Shown here: positions 50,670 through 51,123 of the stretch, piece after piece
How the letters are laid out: every line of letters begins with the position of its first letter
How positions within the stretch are numbered: the first letter of the stretch is position 1
Source of the DNA: Desulfocapsa sp.
Lineage (GTDB): Bacteria; Desulfobacterota; Desulfobulbia; Desulfobulbales; Desulfocapsaceae
NCBI GenBank assembly: GCA_022712975.1
Contig: JAFLJO010000109.1
Location: forward strand, 1 to 51,123
Length of the DNA stretch: 51,123 bases
Direction: 5' to 3'
Program-made: the position numbers and the translations under genes
The notes under the pieces: model-generated
Seen by the model: only the letters and a program-made list of their open reading frames with translations
Databases searched by the model: none
What the model was told of the DNA's origin: nothing

Positions 50670-51123
50670 ATGAGAAAGATAATCCACTCAGGTATTGCCT
50701 TAGCTTTTCTTGGTTCAGCAAGTCTGGCTATTGCCGCGGAAGAAAGAACAGAAGACAGCAAAGTAACACCACAAACAACCCTGGAAGAGGTGGTGGTCAC
50801 AGCCACAAGAAGCGAAGAAGGTATTAAAAGCATACCTGCAAAGGTTGAACTGATCGACAGGCAGACCATTGAAGAAACAGTAGGCCACACCCTCACCGAG
50901 CAGCTTAAGAAAAATTCATCCATTGGGGTTATTGAATATCCCGGAGCCTTGGCAGGTATTGGTATTCGTGGTTTTCGGCCGCAATTCTCCGGCATCACCA
51001 AACATTCATTAGTTCTCATTAATGGCCGCCCAGCCGGGGCCACCAACCTTGCCACCATCCTCTCAGACAATATCGAGCGCATCGAAGTCCTGAAAGGCCC
51101 GGCCTCCTCCCTCTATGGCGGCG
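50670..51123 (+). CDS. btuB: BtuB-like TonB-dependent receptor, N-terminal part (runs off the window)
   Basis: An open frame starts at ATG 50670, eight bases after GGGAG, and continues beyond the window. About 151 residues are visible: a signal peptide ending LAIAAEE, a TonB box in TLEEVVVTATRS, a plug with VELIDRQTIEE, GIGIRGFRP and LVLINGRPAG, and the motif IERIEVLKGPASSLYGG. It lies directly behind a cobalamin riboswitch and terminator, which makes a corrinoid the likely ligand and BtuB function likely. The remaining barrel and possible downstream genes cannot be seen. Confidence 0.88.
   Translation, partial: MRKIIHSGIALAFLGSASLAIAAEERTEDSKVTPQTTLEEVVVTATRSEEGIKSIPAKVELIDRQTIEETVGHTLTEQLKKNSSIGVIEYPGALAGIGIRGFRPQFSGITKHSLVLINGRPAGATNLATILSDNIERIEVLKGPASSLYGG

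Overview
The window looks like the chromosome of an anaerobic, Gram-negative Desulfobacterota bacterium (Desulfobulbales-like is a guess). It carries TonB receptors, LpxL- and FadL-type envelope proteins, B12 riboswitches, anaerobe-type CobN chelatases, radical SAM enzymes and degraded nickel-regulation genes. No rRNA, tRNA or CRISPR array was seen.

Region 1 (1-14.5 kb) is a lipid-centred accessory region. An ISL3-type transposase end and a broken surface-protein gene lead into a reverse-strand cluster: acyl carrier protein, ketosynthase, PlsC acyltransferase, radical SAM/SPASM enzyme and CrtI-like FAD oxidoreductase. Divergent from it is a cyclic-nucleotide-binding methyltransferase related to the PhcB family, followed by a membrane hybrid histidine kinase. 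Then come a FadL-type porin and a reverse-strand operon of a DhaL-DegV (FakA/FakB-like) fusion, a GT2 glycosyltransferase and an LpxL-like acyltransferase.

Region 2 (14.5-24.6 kb) is a decaying nickel/cobalt uptake island. It holds cbiM, a frameshifted 3' remnant of nikR, two TonB-receptor/DUF4198 pairs, a NikL-like protein, a partial duplicate of cbiM with a nonsense codon, a peptide/nickel ABC ATPase remnant and a degenerate FmdE-like gene. Two identical inverted repeats with 13-bp spacing are candidate NikR operators. A family of about 100-bp repeats (six clear copies plus fragments, positions 601-16.6 kb) sits at the broken edges of genes.

Region 3 (24.6-50 kb) is the main attraction: a same-strand run of about 25 kb, mostly with 1-8 base overlaps, behind a strong promoter, a cobalamin riboswitch and a rho-independent terminator. 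In order it encodes a CcsA/ResB-like pair, BtuF-BtuC-BtuD, a first CobN, a TonB receptor, ChlD-like and ChlI-like AAA+ subunits, an ABC-2 transporter, CbiZ, a second CobN, a second BtuF-BtuC without its own ATPase, a radical SAM protein and a tandem-nitrilase protein. There is no corrin-ring synthesis gene in the window, so the two chelatase large subunits sit in what otherwise looks like a corrinoid capture and salvage operon. A role in tetrapyrrole remodelling, or metal removal instead of insertion, is an open hypothesis.

The window ends with a 182-bp imperfect inverted-repeat element abutting a second cobalamin riboswitch and the start of a BtuB-like TonB receptor.
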